Shown here piece by piece: positions 1 through 9,682 of a DNA stretch of 64,000 nt. This DNA is from Fulvia fulva. Taxonomy: Eukaryota > Ascomycota > Dothideomycetes > Mycosphaerellales > Mycosphaerellaceae. The stretch is taken from NCBI RefSeq assembly GCF_020509005.1, contig NC_063023.1:434001-498000 (forward strand). Reading direction: 5' to 3'. A program made the translations under genes and the position numbers. The notes under the pieces are model-generated. The model made no database searches, had not been told where the DNA came from, and saw nothing but the letters and a program-made list of their open reading frames with translations. Position 1 is the stretch's first letter; every line of letters begins with the position of its first letter.

Positions 1-11
1 TCGCTTGTCTG

Positions 12-34
12 CGGTGGTGGTGGTGGTGGTGGTG
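12..34. repeat. (GGT)n microsatellite
   Basis: About seven consecutive GGT units lie at the very start of the window. No reading frame through them looks like a gene. Confidence 0.85.
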
Positions 35-314
35 CGCTCATATTGCCGGTTGTGAGGAAGCATGGATTCGGCTGTTACTTGCAGAGGCTAAGTGGAGCGA
101 GAAAAAGAAATGCCTGAAGAGCGACATTTGGTCAGTGCACCACAGAGGACCCACAGTGCGGAGCTAAAACTCCAGATCTTCATGTGAACAGTACATTCAC
201 CCTCTTACGCCCTCGTGTACGATATCTAATCACAGCGAACGCCCACGGCTTCGGGGTCGACTTCGTCGCCTCATAATGCAACAACACGCTCCTGCCCACC
301 ATCCGCCTCAATCC

Positions 315-880
315 TCAAACCAAAGCCTCAGTAATAACAACCTGCTCCTCCAACAACTCCTCAACCCGCTCCCACGGCAGATCCCCCAGACGACTCGCAG
401 TACAGATCGCATTCGCCATCGCAATCAGCGCACAAAACCCCGGCTGCCTACATCTCTCCGTTGACACGACTTTCATCAGCGCGCTCGGGGTCACATTCGC
501 CGTGCTCAACTGCTTCCCATGGCCTCGCTTCGTCCAGAGCCTGAAGTGTCTCCAGCGAATCAAACCGTCATCTAGACCCATATTCGGCGTCGCATGCGCT
601 TGAACCCCGTCAAACCCATAGCTGCTATCGTGATGTACCACTTCAGCAGGACGTTCGAGTTGTCGATGCTGAATTTGTTCTCGTGGTAGAACATCTGGAG
701 GCTTTCGGATCGGATTTGTTTGCAGGTGTTGACGAGAGGTGGGCGTGGGTGGCCGGTTGGTGTTATCTGGATTTTCGTGTCGTTGTTACTGACGATGACC
801 TGCGGATCACTCACTAAGCGGTAGATCCTATACCGCACCTCCGCGGGCAGGGCCAGGAAGCGGGATGTTGGGTTGGCCAT
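315..880 (-). CDS. 2EXR/F-box-like small protein, two exons
   Basis: The first exon (880-639) has the layout of the fungal 2EXR family: an F-box-like core beginning FLALPAEVRYRIYRLV, then PPLVNTCKQIRSES and a YHENKF segment ending in LLKW. The frame then hits a stop. Splicing a 98-nt intron (638-541, GTACAT donor, CTTCAG acceptor) joins the 540-315 exon in phase and gives about 155 residues. The start at 880 sits just before the conserved core; an in-frame ATG at 952 is the alternative. Family members are common and expanded in Dothideomycetes and Leotiomycetes, and their biochemical role is unknown to me. It is the first of six related small genes in the window. The intron is inferred from sequence only. 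Confidence 0.6.
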
Positions 881-1538
881 GTTCGCTGTGTACAATGTCT
901 CCACGTTGGAGTGGCGGAATGTGTGTTCGCGACGAAGCCGGAGAGCTGCCAATCTTCACGTCCAGAAAAAGTGTGGATGGAGCAGAAAGCGCAACCCGGT
1001 CAGTGCACTAAATGTCACAGAGCAATCGCATTCACCAACGGTGAACAGCTACCACATGTGCCAGGCTATGCATATTATACGAACCTTTGGAGTGAGAATG
1101 GTCTTGTCTAGTGAGGCTAAAGAGGTTCGGGCACGTGCTTTGCTAGGTCTGAAATCATAGACTCTGTCTGCTCTCGAATACCGCGCTCTGCCGCTCCCAT
1201 CACAACACCATACCTATCTGTCATATCCTGTGTAGCGTACCGCCCCTCCAGCTCTGGCGCCACCGCCTGGCCCCTCTGGCCTTGGCACTGAGGCACTACT
1301 CTTCGTACGCAGAGGAGCCTCTTGCTGGAAGAAGGCGCCGATGTCGAGGAGCTGAAGTGGCGTAACCGTCTCGAGATCTTGGGTGAGTGTGACTTTGGTG
1401 ATTTACGGAGGTCGAGAAGTGGTGCATGCAGATGAGTAGCATCTTCTGAGAGGGTTGGTGAGGAAATGTAATCGTGGCTAAGCGCAAGTACCAGTGAAAC
1501 GTCAGGAAGCTTCTCACCCGTTGCTGTGATACCCTATG
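881..1538. other. Intergenic, no gene seen
   Basis: Short open frames occur on both strands, but none has a recognisable motif or a convincing splice structure. It probably holds the promoter of the 315-880 gene and the 3' side of the 1539-1973 gene. Confidence 0.5.
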
Positions 1539-1973
1539 CTAGACTCCCGCAAGCCAATCAATTATCGATTCCGTCCAGGTTGGGTCTAAAAACTGCTCAC
1601 ACTTCTCCAGCTCCATTCCGTACGCCTGATCGCGAAGCACGACGTAGGCAAGCTGACGGTGGAAGCTATCCAAGTCCGTCACCCGTTGCAGGTCCCGTGT
1701 GCCGTAGCTCTGGGCGGACCCGTTCCAACCTGACTGGCGCAGAGCTTCCAAATGCTTCTTGTAAATCGAGACACCTTCACTCCTGCTCGTGGTGCATGTT
1801 TTGAGAAGAGCGGGCTGAAAGCTTTTTGGCTTCGTGTTCATGAAGCGTTGCGCATCTTTGGGTGACCACTGTGCTAAGGCAGAGAAGTAGTACTCGTAGA
1901 TCATGAGGCGCAGTTCTGGGGGTATGGCGAGCAGGTGGCATTTGGTGCTGGTTGCGGTTTGCTCTGAGGTCAT
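1539..1973 (-). CDS. 2EXR/F-box-like small protein
   Basis: This is a single-exon gene of 144 residues when started at the ATG at 1973. That ATG lies about ten residues before the conserved block KCHLLAIPPELRLMIYEYYF. The frame stays open upstream to an ATG at 2105, but the extra 44 residues are low-complexity Ser/Thr/Pro and lack the family core. Downstream are the other family landmarks: PALLKTCTTSRSE and YKKHLEALR. It closely resembles the 2169-2660 and 14497-14925 genes in core motif, spacing and length, so these are paralogs. Function is unknown; the F-box-like core could bind a protein partner, but that is inference. Confidence 0.65.
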   Translation of the reverse strand: MTSEQTATSTKCHLLAIPPELRLMIYEYYFSALAQWSPKDAQRFMNTKPKSFQPALLKTCTTSRSEGVSIYKKHLEALRQSGWNGSAQSYGTRDLQRVTDLDSFHRQLAYVVLRDQAYGMELEKCEQFLDPTWTESIIDWLAGV

Positions 1974-2168
1974 AGTGCCGGTGATGTTGTTGGTGGAGGG
2001 CGGTGCTTTAGTGGTTGCTGGTGTTGTGGAGTTGCGGTTGATGTGAGGATGTGATACGAGGTAGTGAAGAGTGGCGATATTGTTGGGTTGGCAAAGTGTG
2101 CTCATTTAGAAGAGTCGCTAAAGGCACAAGAAGATGCAACTGAATACACAAGCTAGCGCAAGTGGCCG

Positions 2169-2660
2169 TCACATGCTCGCCACCTCTTCACTCCCCCTCG
2201 ACCTCACCCAACCCGCCTGGACAGCCATGAAATCAATCCAATCGACCCTGCACAGCTCTCGCGCATGCGCCATGTGCGCCGCGTTCCACTCGTGCCGCTT
2301 CTTGTTAACCCGGTCACACGCATCCCTGAAGCCCAGCTCATATCTAGCCCTATCACCCTGATCCGCGCCTCGAGCCTGTTCAAGGGTCTGCTCTCGAAAG
2401 CTGAACAAGGCCACATTAGCCGCTTTGTTGCAAGCCTCGAGATACTTCTTGTAAGGAGCTAGAGCCTCGGTCCGGAAAAGTGCACATGTGTGAAGAAGTG
2501 GACACTGCGAGACAGACTTGCCGGCGTGCTCGGGACTGGGTCTGTTGCTGAAGTCGAGTTCGAAGTCCTTGAAGTAATGCTCGTAGATCTCGAGGCGGAG
2601 CTCTGGTGGGATGCTGATGATGTGGCACTTCTTGCTGCTGGGTGATGCAGTAGTAGACAT
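2169..2660 (-). CDS. 2EXR/F-box-like small protein
   Basis: This is a single-exon gene of 163 residues with the ATG at 2660. The core KCHIISIPPELRLEIYEHYF follows after about 12 residues, then CPLLHTCALFRTEALAPYKKYLEA and a charged C-terminal half ending in a region rich in Arg, Glu and Trp. The frame is open further upstream (to 2834), but that part has no family similarity. It lies about 200 bp from its paralog at 1539-1973, in the same orientation, which suggests local tandem duplication. No function can be given beyond membership of the F-box-like/2EXR group. Confidence 0.65.
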   Translation of the reverse strand: MSTTASPSSKKCHIISIPPELRLEIYEHYFKDFELDFSNRPSPEHAGKSVSQCPLLHTCALFRTEALAPYKKYLEACNKAANVALFSFREQTLEQARGADQGDRARYELGFRDACDRVNKKRHEWNAAHMAHARELCRVDWIDFMAVQAGWVRSRGSEEVASM

Positions 2661-2978
2661 GGCGGCGGTGGTATCGCTGGCGCGCAGATTCGTGTCGTGT
2701 ATCGATTTCGTCGAGAGTGAAGATGGAGGAATGAAGTACTTCCAGACTCGTGGCATCAAACCGCACAGGCCAGGGGTGCACTTCTCTACCCTGATCCAGC
2801 GCCATTGGTACTGCGCACGTGGTGCACGTCGCATCCCCTCCTACTGCAACACGACAACACCCACCGTACTCGTGATCGTTCAAACTTGCGTTGCGCACAT
2901 GCTTCCCTCTCCATCGCACCGGACAACGTCAATCTCGTCTCGTCCTCTGGAATCCGCCCGTTTCATAGAGCTCAATGT

Positions 2979-3521
2979 TCATCGCGCAGACCTAACCAGC
3001 GACATCCTCCCCTTGCGATCCTTCTCCACCCTCACAACATTCCTCGGTGGACTCTTCTCCTTCTTATAATACGTCGGATGTCCATACCGATCATAAACAA
3101 CCAGCTCATCCCTATGACAGCTCCCACTCCTCCTTGTCAAGGAGTTGTCATACACATCGACATCGTTCGCTCGGAACCTGCTTCTGCTACGCTCGCGGAG
3201 CTCATACGCGTCGTGGAGTGGAGGCTCCCGTAGTCGTGAGGCAAGACGATACTCCTCGGCCGCTCTCTGTTCGTCACGGAAGGCTTTGCGCTCGTAGATC
3301 TCAGCTTCGCGCTCGCGCTCGCGTTGTGCTTCGAGGGCGCGGATCTCTTCGTCGATGTCGCGAAGTGTACGGCCTTTGTGGTCGACATGGACGAGCGACT
3401 GGGAGTGAGATCGAACACGGGAGAAGCGATCGTCCTCGATCCTGTCCAAGAAAGCCGGTCGGCCCCGGGAGGCGACAGACCTCGCGCGCACAAGCGATGG
3501 TTCAACAAGTCGCACTGACAT
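2979..3521 (-). CDS. Arg/Glu-rich hypothetical protein
   Basis: This is a single open frame of 180 residues. I do not recognise a family. The middle (about residues 55-105) is a run of charged residues (RDIDEEIRALEAQRERERE and following) that would form a long helix or coiled coil. It is followed by a Ser/Arg-rich stretch and a Tyr-rich segment DELVVYDRYGHPTYYKKEKS. There is no signal peptide or membrane segment. The consistent charged helix and the well-defined tail make a real gene more likely than a chance frame, but this remains a prediction. Confidence 0.45.
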   Translation of the reverse strand: MSVRLVEPSLVRARSVASRGRPAFLDRIEDDRFSRVRSHSQSLVHVDHKGRTLRDIDEEIRALEAQREREREAEIYERKAFRDEQRAAEEYRLASRLREPPLHDAYELRERSRSRFRANDVDVYDNSLTRRSGSCHRDELVVYDRYGHPTYYKKEKSPPRNVVRVEKDRKGRMSLVRSAR

Positions 3522-3930
3522 GGCTGTTAGAGAGGCGAAGCCTGGTCCGATGAATGGTCTTTGGTTTGGTGGCTGGGAGGTCAGAACAGAGGAAGGAGAT
3601 GTTGGAAGAATGCCTGGGAATGAAGCAGATACGAAACCAGGACGTCAGGATAAGATAACCACCCGAAGGACGAACTCGCAACCCCAAGATTCCAGGCTCA
3701 TGACCCCAGCAAAAGTGGCACGAAATGACGTTGATGCAAAAGCCATTGACGAGCATTGACTTTGTTAGCGAAATCCAGCCGCGGAGCGCCTAGGCGGATC
3801 GCGAGCGTTATTTTTGTTCCTGCGTCCAACTAAGCAAGGATGTCGACGGTGCGGTGTTTTCCTGTTCATCACGTCCTCTGTCGTGCTTGAGAAGGGACTT
3901 TCTAGAAGATCACGTCGAGCATATTCCGAC
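3522..3930. other. Intergenic, no gene seen
   Basis: Only short unsupported frames are present between the 2979-3521 gene and the 3' end of the hydrolase. Confidence 0.5.
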
Positions 3931-5035
3931 TCAAAGTTGTTGGAACCCCCCTGGCAAATCCCGCTCAGCCAAGAAACATCTCACTGTTTCAGCGAACAAA
4001 ACAGGCGACTGCCTTGGCCATGGATGTCGCATCCCTTTGCACCTGCTCTCGGTCAGAGTTTCTCCAAAGTCAGCTTGTTCCCTGCCAGCTGCGTCCTTAT
4101 CTAATACGTCAACGACAGGCACATGGGGGTAGCAAGGACGTGAACTTACACCTCGAACAGGTATAGTGAGGCTGAATATGCTGGTTTAACGCAAAGTAGA
4201 TTTGTGGACGAGTTTGCAAAGGGATACCCGGATGCGCGACAGCGGAGGTTTCCTTGTTCTTCTGCGACCCGATAGCTGCCAATTTTCTGGCTATGTCCGC
4301 GTTGTCATCAGTCGGCATAATGCCTCGCTTGGTGGCAGCGATGATCAAAGTCTTCGCAGGCCACGGCGATGGCCATGCATCGTCCGACAGTCCATCGACG
4401 AAGATTTGTTTGTTCAGTTCAATGGTCATGACCTTGGTATCAGCAGGCTTCAGGTCAGCACCATCTGTGAGCCAGCGAATCACAGATCGTGGCATCATGC
4501 TCTCGATGCGTTGCTCTGTCCAGAGAGCGTATGCAAGATAGGGCGTGAACCGAGTCCGCGGCAGTCTGCCATATCCTGTCATGATCATGGAGTCGACAAC
4601 AGTAGGATGGCGCGATGCTAGGGAGATAGCAATACTTGCACCAAGACTCCAACCGACGACATGCGCTCTTGATCCATGCGCTTTGGTCGCGATCAGCGTG
4701 GCGATCAGGTCAGCAGCATAGTCTCCTGAGAATGGCTTGAGATGTTGCGCTTCGCCATGCGATGGCAAGTCGGGTATCAAAAGGTGGTACGTCGTTAAAT
4801 GCGGTATCACAAGGTCCCAGTCATCGCGAGAGCCGAACGTGCCGTGTATGAGAAGCACCGTTTGGTCGTTCGACTCGTTGACAGAGTCGCATGGTAAGCC
4901 GTGGTCTTCGGCCGTCAATCTGGTGTTCTCCATGTCCGGTGTCGGTATTGAATCGATGGCGTGGTGGACATTGGGAATGTTGAAGGAATGAGGTGCGCCT
5001 GAAGGATTCAGTGCAATCCGGTACGACCGCACCAA
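3931..5035 (-). CDS. Alpha/beta hydrolase, two exons
   Basis: Exon 1 (5035-4228) carries the alpha/beta-hydrolase landmarks: the oxyanion-hole motif LLIHGTFGS, the LLIPDLPSHG strand, and the nucleophile elbow GWSLGAS with Ser about residue 130. Reading straight on gives a C-terminus without a plausible catalytic His. A GT donor at 4227 and an AG acceptor ending at 4035 remove 193 nt and join in phase an exon (4034-3931) encoding GMRHPWPRQSPVLFAETV. This is the expected His loop and last helix, with His about residue 273. The product is about 303 residues; an internal ATG at 4933 is an alternative start. The substrate is unknown; the nearest class is small-molecule esterases and hydrolases. 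It is followed closely upstream by the C78 peptidase on the same strand. Confidence 0.7.
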
Positions 5036-5101
5036 TGAAGGCTCTAGGTCGATCAGCTCTGCGGCCAGCAGAACAACAGGAGCCTTTCCGAAACAACAGC
5101 T

Positions 5102-6009
5102 TCACTGAGCTCTGCCAGGTCTTCCGGATATCTCCAGCGCCTCGAACGCTCGGAAACGCTTCAGATATCTCTGGCTTTTGCGATACATGCGAAGCGTCCA
5201 GGCAACTTTCCATCGAAACGGCCTGGTACTTGTAGGCTTCATCATGTCTCCTGGTGGTCTCCAAGCTGGGTCGAAAGTCAGCAGACGGCGCTTTCCAGAC
5301 AGTGTGCGTTCGAATCCGACGACAGTCATGGAGTGCTTTGGCCGCTGCAAAAAGACTGGCATACAGCCGGTCATCCTCACCTTGCCATCGTTTGACTGCT
5401 TAGCAGCAGAAGAAAAGTATGTCTCGATGGAATCGAAAAGCTCCTTCCAGGCTTCTTTGCCATCAAACGCTCTGCCCACACAAGGAATGCTCAAGCTCAG
5501 CATCAGACCTTCAGCTTCAGAGGTGCCAACGTGCTTCCTTGTATTGCGGATGCCACCAGTCGCAACTCTACCATGCTCATTGAAGCCAGCATCCCAGGCT
5601 TGCTCGATCATATCCTGAAGGTCGAGGACTGTTGGTCGAGACTGGCCCAACCTCACGCCTTCGTGATCAGCGGCATACAATGCAGACCACAACATCTGAA
5701 TGTTGCGATAGCCACAAAAGTGCGCACCTTCATCAGGCAGCTTCCAAATCTGATCAGCGCTTTCGGTGCACAGGTAAGCTACTTCGACGTTCTGATCGCG
5801 CTCGATGAGATTGGCAAGTTTTGGCACGACTCCGGATATGCGATTGGGGTCACCTTCGTGAGTCAGCTCTGTGATCAGGCTGTCTGGCATGCGGGCTTCG
5901 TAAGCATAGCGGCCTAGCTCGCGTTTCTGCAGTCATGTCAGTAAGGTAAAGCAGAATATGGTCTGTCTGCCAGACTCACTCCGAGACGCTGTACTGCCGG
6001 GTCAGCCAT
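5102..6009 (-). CDS. Peptidase C78 family protein (UfSP/ZUP1-like)
   Basis: This encodes a cysteine peptidase of the family that removes UFM1 or cleaves ubiquitin chains. The catalytic Cys lies in FCGYRNIQM (about residue 81), the His in PKHSMTVVGFE (about 208) and the Asp in LLTFDPAW (about 229), in the order expected for the ZUP1/Mug105 branch. The large frame (5926-5102) lacks a proper start. A 53-nt intron (5979-5927, GTGAGT donor, CTGCAG acceptor) joins in phase a 30-nt first exon (6009-5980) encoding MADPAVQRLG, which leads into KRELGRYAYEARMP, the usual N-terminal helix of the family. The total is about 284 residues. No zinc-finger CxxC motif was seen in the 400 bp upstream, so the N-terminal C2H2 fingers of longer homologs appear absent. 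Confidence 0.75.
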
Positions 6010-6493
6010 CGTTTCTGATCAGCCCATCACATGAGTTGTTCAGTGTTCTTCACGGCAAGTCTCTCACATCAATCCATAGACCATACGAACGAGGGCACTG
6101 CCAGCCTAGCAATCCGCCCTTTGCGGCGAGATGCACCATGCACCGCCCTGATCAAACACGCTCCTCAGCCATGTCTGCGTGCCATCATCTCGTATAGTCA
6201 GCCAGAGCGCACACCTGCATATCTGCGCCCTGAGCTGAAGCTGACGCGGCCGCAGGAACGTGTTTCGTGGGAATGTCTCGTGATGGAACGCGACGATTGG
6301 AGGAAGGCAACAAACAGCGCAAGCTACCAAACGAAACCAAGCCTTTTCCAAGCTTTGTCCAAGCTCTCTGCATAAACTGATTCTTAGATCACTTTGATCG
6401 CTCCCACTTCTGTTTGATCGTCTTTTGTGGACGTATAAGCCGAGTCAAGCACTCTCAGAAGATATATCCATCTTTGGCCTTTCAGCAGTCATA
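6010..6493. promoter_or_regulatory. Divergent intergenic region
   Basis: This 484-bp stretch separates the divergently transcribed C78 peptidase and CYSTM genes, so it should carry both promoters. I see no confident core element, and the short frames inside it have no support. Confidence 0.4.
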
Positions 6494-6896
6494 ATGGCAC
6501 CTCAGAACGACGTAGAGATGCAATACCAAGCATCCGAGCAGATGAGCCAGCAATCAGACGCCACCGGCTCGTCGGAAGAACAAGTTCGTCTCCACTTTGT
6601 ATCCAGAACCTGGTCCTCTTACTTACCAACACAAAGTGCTCGCAGAACAAGACTGAAGAGAAGGCGAAACGCACTCTGCTGGGCATGAGAGGCGGTGGTA
6701 TCATCTGTGAGTTGCTCCTTCCAATGCCGGAGGGAAAGAGTGTACGCTAACCCCGAAGAAGTGGATCTCTGCGCCTGCTTCATCTGCTGCGAATGCATGT
6801 AAGTACAACCTTCCTGCTCATGAAGGAGAACCGAAGCTGACGCGGTATTTTAGGGAGGGCTGTTGCAATGCTGTCGACGACTGCTGTTGTTGCTAG
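6494..6896 (+). CDS. CYSTM-type cysteine-rich tail protein, four exons
   Basis: Exons 6494-6583, 6646-6706, 6762-6798 and 6854-6896 give a protein of about 76 residues, and every junction is in phase. The N-terminal half is Gln/Ser/Glu-rich and hydrophilic. It is followed by KRTLLGMRGGGII and a tail packed with Cys (LDLCACFICCECMEGCCN, then VDDCCCC and stop). This is the CYSTM architecture: a short membrane-associated Cys-rich module known from stress-related small proteins in fungi and plants. Two introns use standard GTGAGT and GTAAGT donors; the first uses GTTCGT, the same donor form as in the desaturase at 11269. The gene is too short and split for simple ORF detection. Membrane attachment, perhaps through palmitoylation of the Cys cluster, is inference. 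Confidence 0.72.
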
Positions 6897-7174
6897 AATG
6901 TAGACGTGCCCAATACAGCGTAATCGCAACGAAGTTGAACCCGAGTTTCCGCGAAGGATTTCAGCCGCTTCATCATCAACAGAATCCTTAGCTGAGTGTG
7001 AGTACTGAAAGTAATCTTTCCTTCTCATTCTTTTCGTTGCGCGAAGCGTCGCTCCGAAAATAATCACTGTTATACCAAGCCAGTATCGAGGACAGCAGCG
7101 TCTCGCGAACATTAAACCAACTGGGAACACCAACCCAATCCAATCCTCAAACCTCAACAACCAACCACAACACC

Positions 7175-7576
7175 ATGCCCACCACCCTTCTCTCCCAGCA
7201 CCCCTACCTCCTCCTCTTCGCCGGGACCCTCGGCCTCCTCCCCCTCAGCATCGGCACGCTCGGCCTCCTCCACCCCTCCTCCGGCTGGACTATCTTCAAT
7301 CTCCCCAAACCCAGCACCCCCTCCGCGCAAAAGGTGGGCGAAGACTTCTTCCTCTTCTGGGCGTCCCGAGACGTCTTCATGGGGCTTGTGACAAGCGCGG
7401 CATGGTACCATGGTGATCGCAAGATGATGGGGTATGTAATGTTCATGGCGACGATGGTGGGTGTTGTGGACGGGGTGATGAGTCGACGGGTCAAGGGGAA
7501 TGGGGAGTGGGTACATTGGGGATTTGTGCCCGTTTTGGGTGCGGTGGGAGGGGGGTTAGTTGGGTGGTGGGATTGA
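7175..7576 (+). CDS. DUF4267 family small membrane protein
   Basis: This is a single exon of 133 residues with a good start context (CACCATGCC). The sequence is very hydrophobic with about four predicted membrane spans: LLLFAGTLGLLPLSIGTLGLL near the N-terminus, a segment around FLFWASRDVFMGLVT, one around GYVMFMATMVGVVDGVM, and one at the C-terminus rich in Gly and Val. The GxxxLxxPxxG-type opening and the WASRD segment are characteristic of the fungal DUF4267 family, whose function is unknown. Strong C/T bias in the first 150 bases fits high expression but proves nothing. Confidence 0.7.
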   Translation: MPTTLLSQHPYLLLFAGTLGLLPLSIGTLGLLHPSSGWTIFNLPKPSTPSAQKVGEDFFLFWASRDVFMGLVTSAAWYHGDRKMMGYVMFMATMVGVVDGVMSRRVKGNGEWVHWGFVPVLGAVGGGLVGWWD

Positions 7577-7644
7577 GGGGGTGTACGGTGTTAGAATGAG
7601 GGGAGGGGTGGGGGTGGTGATGTGAATGTAGTTGGGAATGAAAG

Positions 7645-9050
7645 TTACTGAACAGCCGCCTTCACGCCATCAAAATCCTCCGACCCAGAATCCTGATCTC
7701 CCCTCACCACATGCACATGCTGCACCTCACAACTCCCCTCCAACTCCCTCAACACAACCCACGTCGGCAGCACACACAACACGGTAACCCCAAAATTCAA
7801 CTCAATGCTCACAAAATGATTCGCGTTCCCCTCCGACTGCATCGCCCACGCCACAGTCTGTCCCAGCGCCTCCGTACCCCTCAGATCCCAGTGTGATGAC
7901 TCAGGTCGCTGAGGTCCGTCGCGTACTGACCCACCAACCAGTACAGGAACTGCTGAAACGCCTGACCTCCAAATTGCCAGAAGAATACAAGAGCGTAGCT
8001 CTTTCCAAATCCGCCGTTGAACCAGTCGAACACAGGCGCTTCGGAAGCGTCATAGAATTGCTTCTGCAGAATCGTCGCCCAGATCCAGGTCCCAATGAGA
8101 ATCGTCACGATCGCGATGAAAGCAGTCTTCGCTCTCGTTTTGATGTGGATTTTCTGGTTGTCCAGTAGCGTAGCAATGATGAACGAGCTGAAAATCCCAG
8201 CGAAATTGGTGAAGAAGCTGCTGAAAGCCCGAGACCGGACAGTGAAGTATGTCGTCAACCGGGTACTCATGAACCCATTGAAGAAATAGCTGATGAAGCA
8301 TGCCGGAAGCAGGAGCAAGATCCTTCGACGCGCGATCAGGCGACCCACTGCCTTGAACTCCGCGCCCCAGGTGGGTGCTTTCTGCACGAGAATCCTCGTC
8401 CCATCTTTTCGCCAGATCTTCTCAGCGGGGGAGAGGCATAACGCGATAGGGAGCCCAAGACATATGATCGTGATGAACACGATGTACGTAGTCGACGACA
8501 CAGACCCAGCAGTCTCGCGCTTCGCATTCAAGCCTAGATTGATCGCGCCGCCGACAATCGGACCCGCCGCTTTCGCAGTCTGCCAGACTGCAAGGTATAA
8601 CGCCCTATCACCAGGAGTCGGATAGCCGATAATGATCGCCGCCTCCGCTGACCAGAAAAAGCCTGCTGAAACTCCGCATAGTGCGCTGCCGAAGAGCATG
8701 AACCAGGTATTGGCGCTGACATTGTTGGTGTAAAGGCCAGCGCCGTAGAGGGGATATCCAATGGCTCCAAGGGCAAGACCGAACTTTAGGCCGATGCGAT
8801 TGATGATGGCGCCGGCTGCGACACAGACGACGGAGAAGAGACCGTACAGGAGGGCGTTGGCTGCTGAGACGGCGAAGGGCTTTGCTGCACCTCCAGCTCC
8901 CAGGCCACCGAGGGCATCCCACATGCCTGGAGCTGTGAAGGAAACGCCGCATGCTATGAGGATATTGAAGGGGACCGAACGGAAGATGGAGCGCTTTGGA
9001 GGTATTGGTTCTGAAGCCATCGATGTTTCGTTCGGATATTGGAGCGCCAT
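7645..9050 (-). pseudogene. UNC93-like MFS transporter, frameshifted near the C-terminus
   Basis: The frame from the ATG at 9050 encodes 389 residues with about ten or eleven membrane spans and the UNC93-like/DUF895 signature: GMWDALGGLGAGG in the first loop, FGSALCGVSAGFFWSAE mid-protein, and QAFQQFLYWLVGQYATD near the end. It stops at 7881-7883. From 7884 the next frame continues the family sequence without a gap (LRGTEALGQTVAW, then NHFVSIELNFGVTVLCVLP, the last span) to a stop at 7645. Together the two frames make about 468 residues, normal for the family. The break looks like one lost base at about 7883-7885. A 46-nt intron with a GTACGC donor would also restore frame but would delete well-aligned residues. 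The family is a putative ion or lipid-linked transporter. It is either a recent null allele or a sequencing error. Confidence 0.72.
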
Positions 9051-9346
9051 GGTGTTGAGTCGGGAAAGGTGAAAAGGAAAATTATCGAAGAGGCAACAGT
9101 ACTTACATGCAGCCCGGGGACTATATCATACCACCTCGAAATGTCGTTCTTGTTGTGGGACCAGGGACGAGTGGAGTGCCTCGTGGAAAATCTGCAACGT
9201 CGATCGAGCACGCAATTGCAGTTAGTCATGAAAAGTGGGTCTATCCAACAACAATTCATGGTGTCGTGAGCGATGAGGTCCAGCCTTGTCGCTTGCATCT
9301 GAGTCCATTGTGCTCCCGAAAATGTGTTCACTTGCGCGGCCGCCAT

Positions 9347-9682
9347 TCAGTTGCTGCCTGCTGCGAGACTACTATTATCAAGAGCCTCGTTGTAAACCAC
9401 ATCATCAAGCCACATCGCCCGCTCTCTGGCTCGAAGTCGTGCGATGGCCGGGTCCAAAATCCTACGTCCTTTGTCGTAGATGTCCGGACCTTCCTCGATT
9501 TCGATGCCACGATCCCAAAAGCTGTAATCTTCCTTCTCATAACCTTCTGGACTCGCGTATCGACCTGGACAGTACTGGCTGGAGATGCGGTCGTAGGTCG
9601 CGCTTCCACGGCTGTTGGCAGATGTGTAATTCTCAGTTGATGCGTCGAAGTGGACGTGCTTTGAGGTGTTACGGCTGGTCAT
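9347..9682 (-). CDS. Hypothetical protein, 111 residues
   Basis: The ATG at 9682 was chosen for its MTSRNTSKHVHFD opening; the frame is open upstream to 9907, but that part looks like untranslated leader. The protein is hydrophilic, with a Tyr/Ser-rich middle (SSQYCPGRYASPEGYEKED) and a C-terminal helix rich in Arg, Ala and Glu (AIARLRARERAMWLDDVVY). I do not recognise the family. It has the same general character as the 2979-3521 protein, short, charged and Tyr-bearing, but I could not align the two. Confidence 0.4.
   Translation of the reverse strand: MTSRNTSKHVHFDASTENYTSANSRGSATYDRISSQYCPGRYASPEGYEKEDYSFWDRGIEIEEGPDIYDKGRRILDPAIARLRARERAMWLDDVVYNEALDNSSLAAGSN

Noticed and set aside
2661..2834. 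Upstream extension of the 2169-2660 gene to an ATG at 2834
   Set aside because: The extra 58 residues have no family similarity, and the ATG at 2660 gives the usual short leader before the core.
7836..7930. A 46-nt intron in the UNC93-like gene instead of a frameshift
   Set aside because: It restores frame with a weak GTACGC donor but removes residues that align well with the family. A lost base is simpler. It remains the main alternative.
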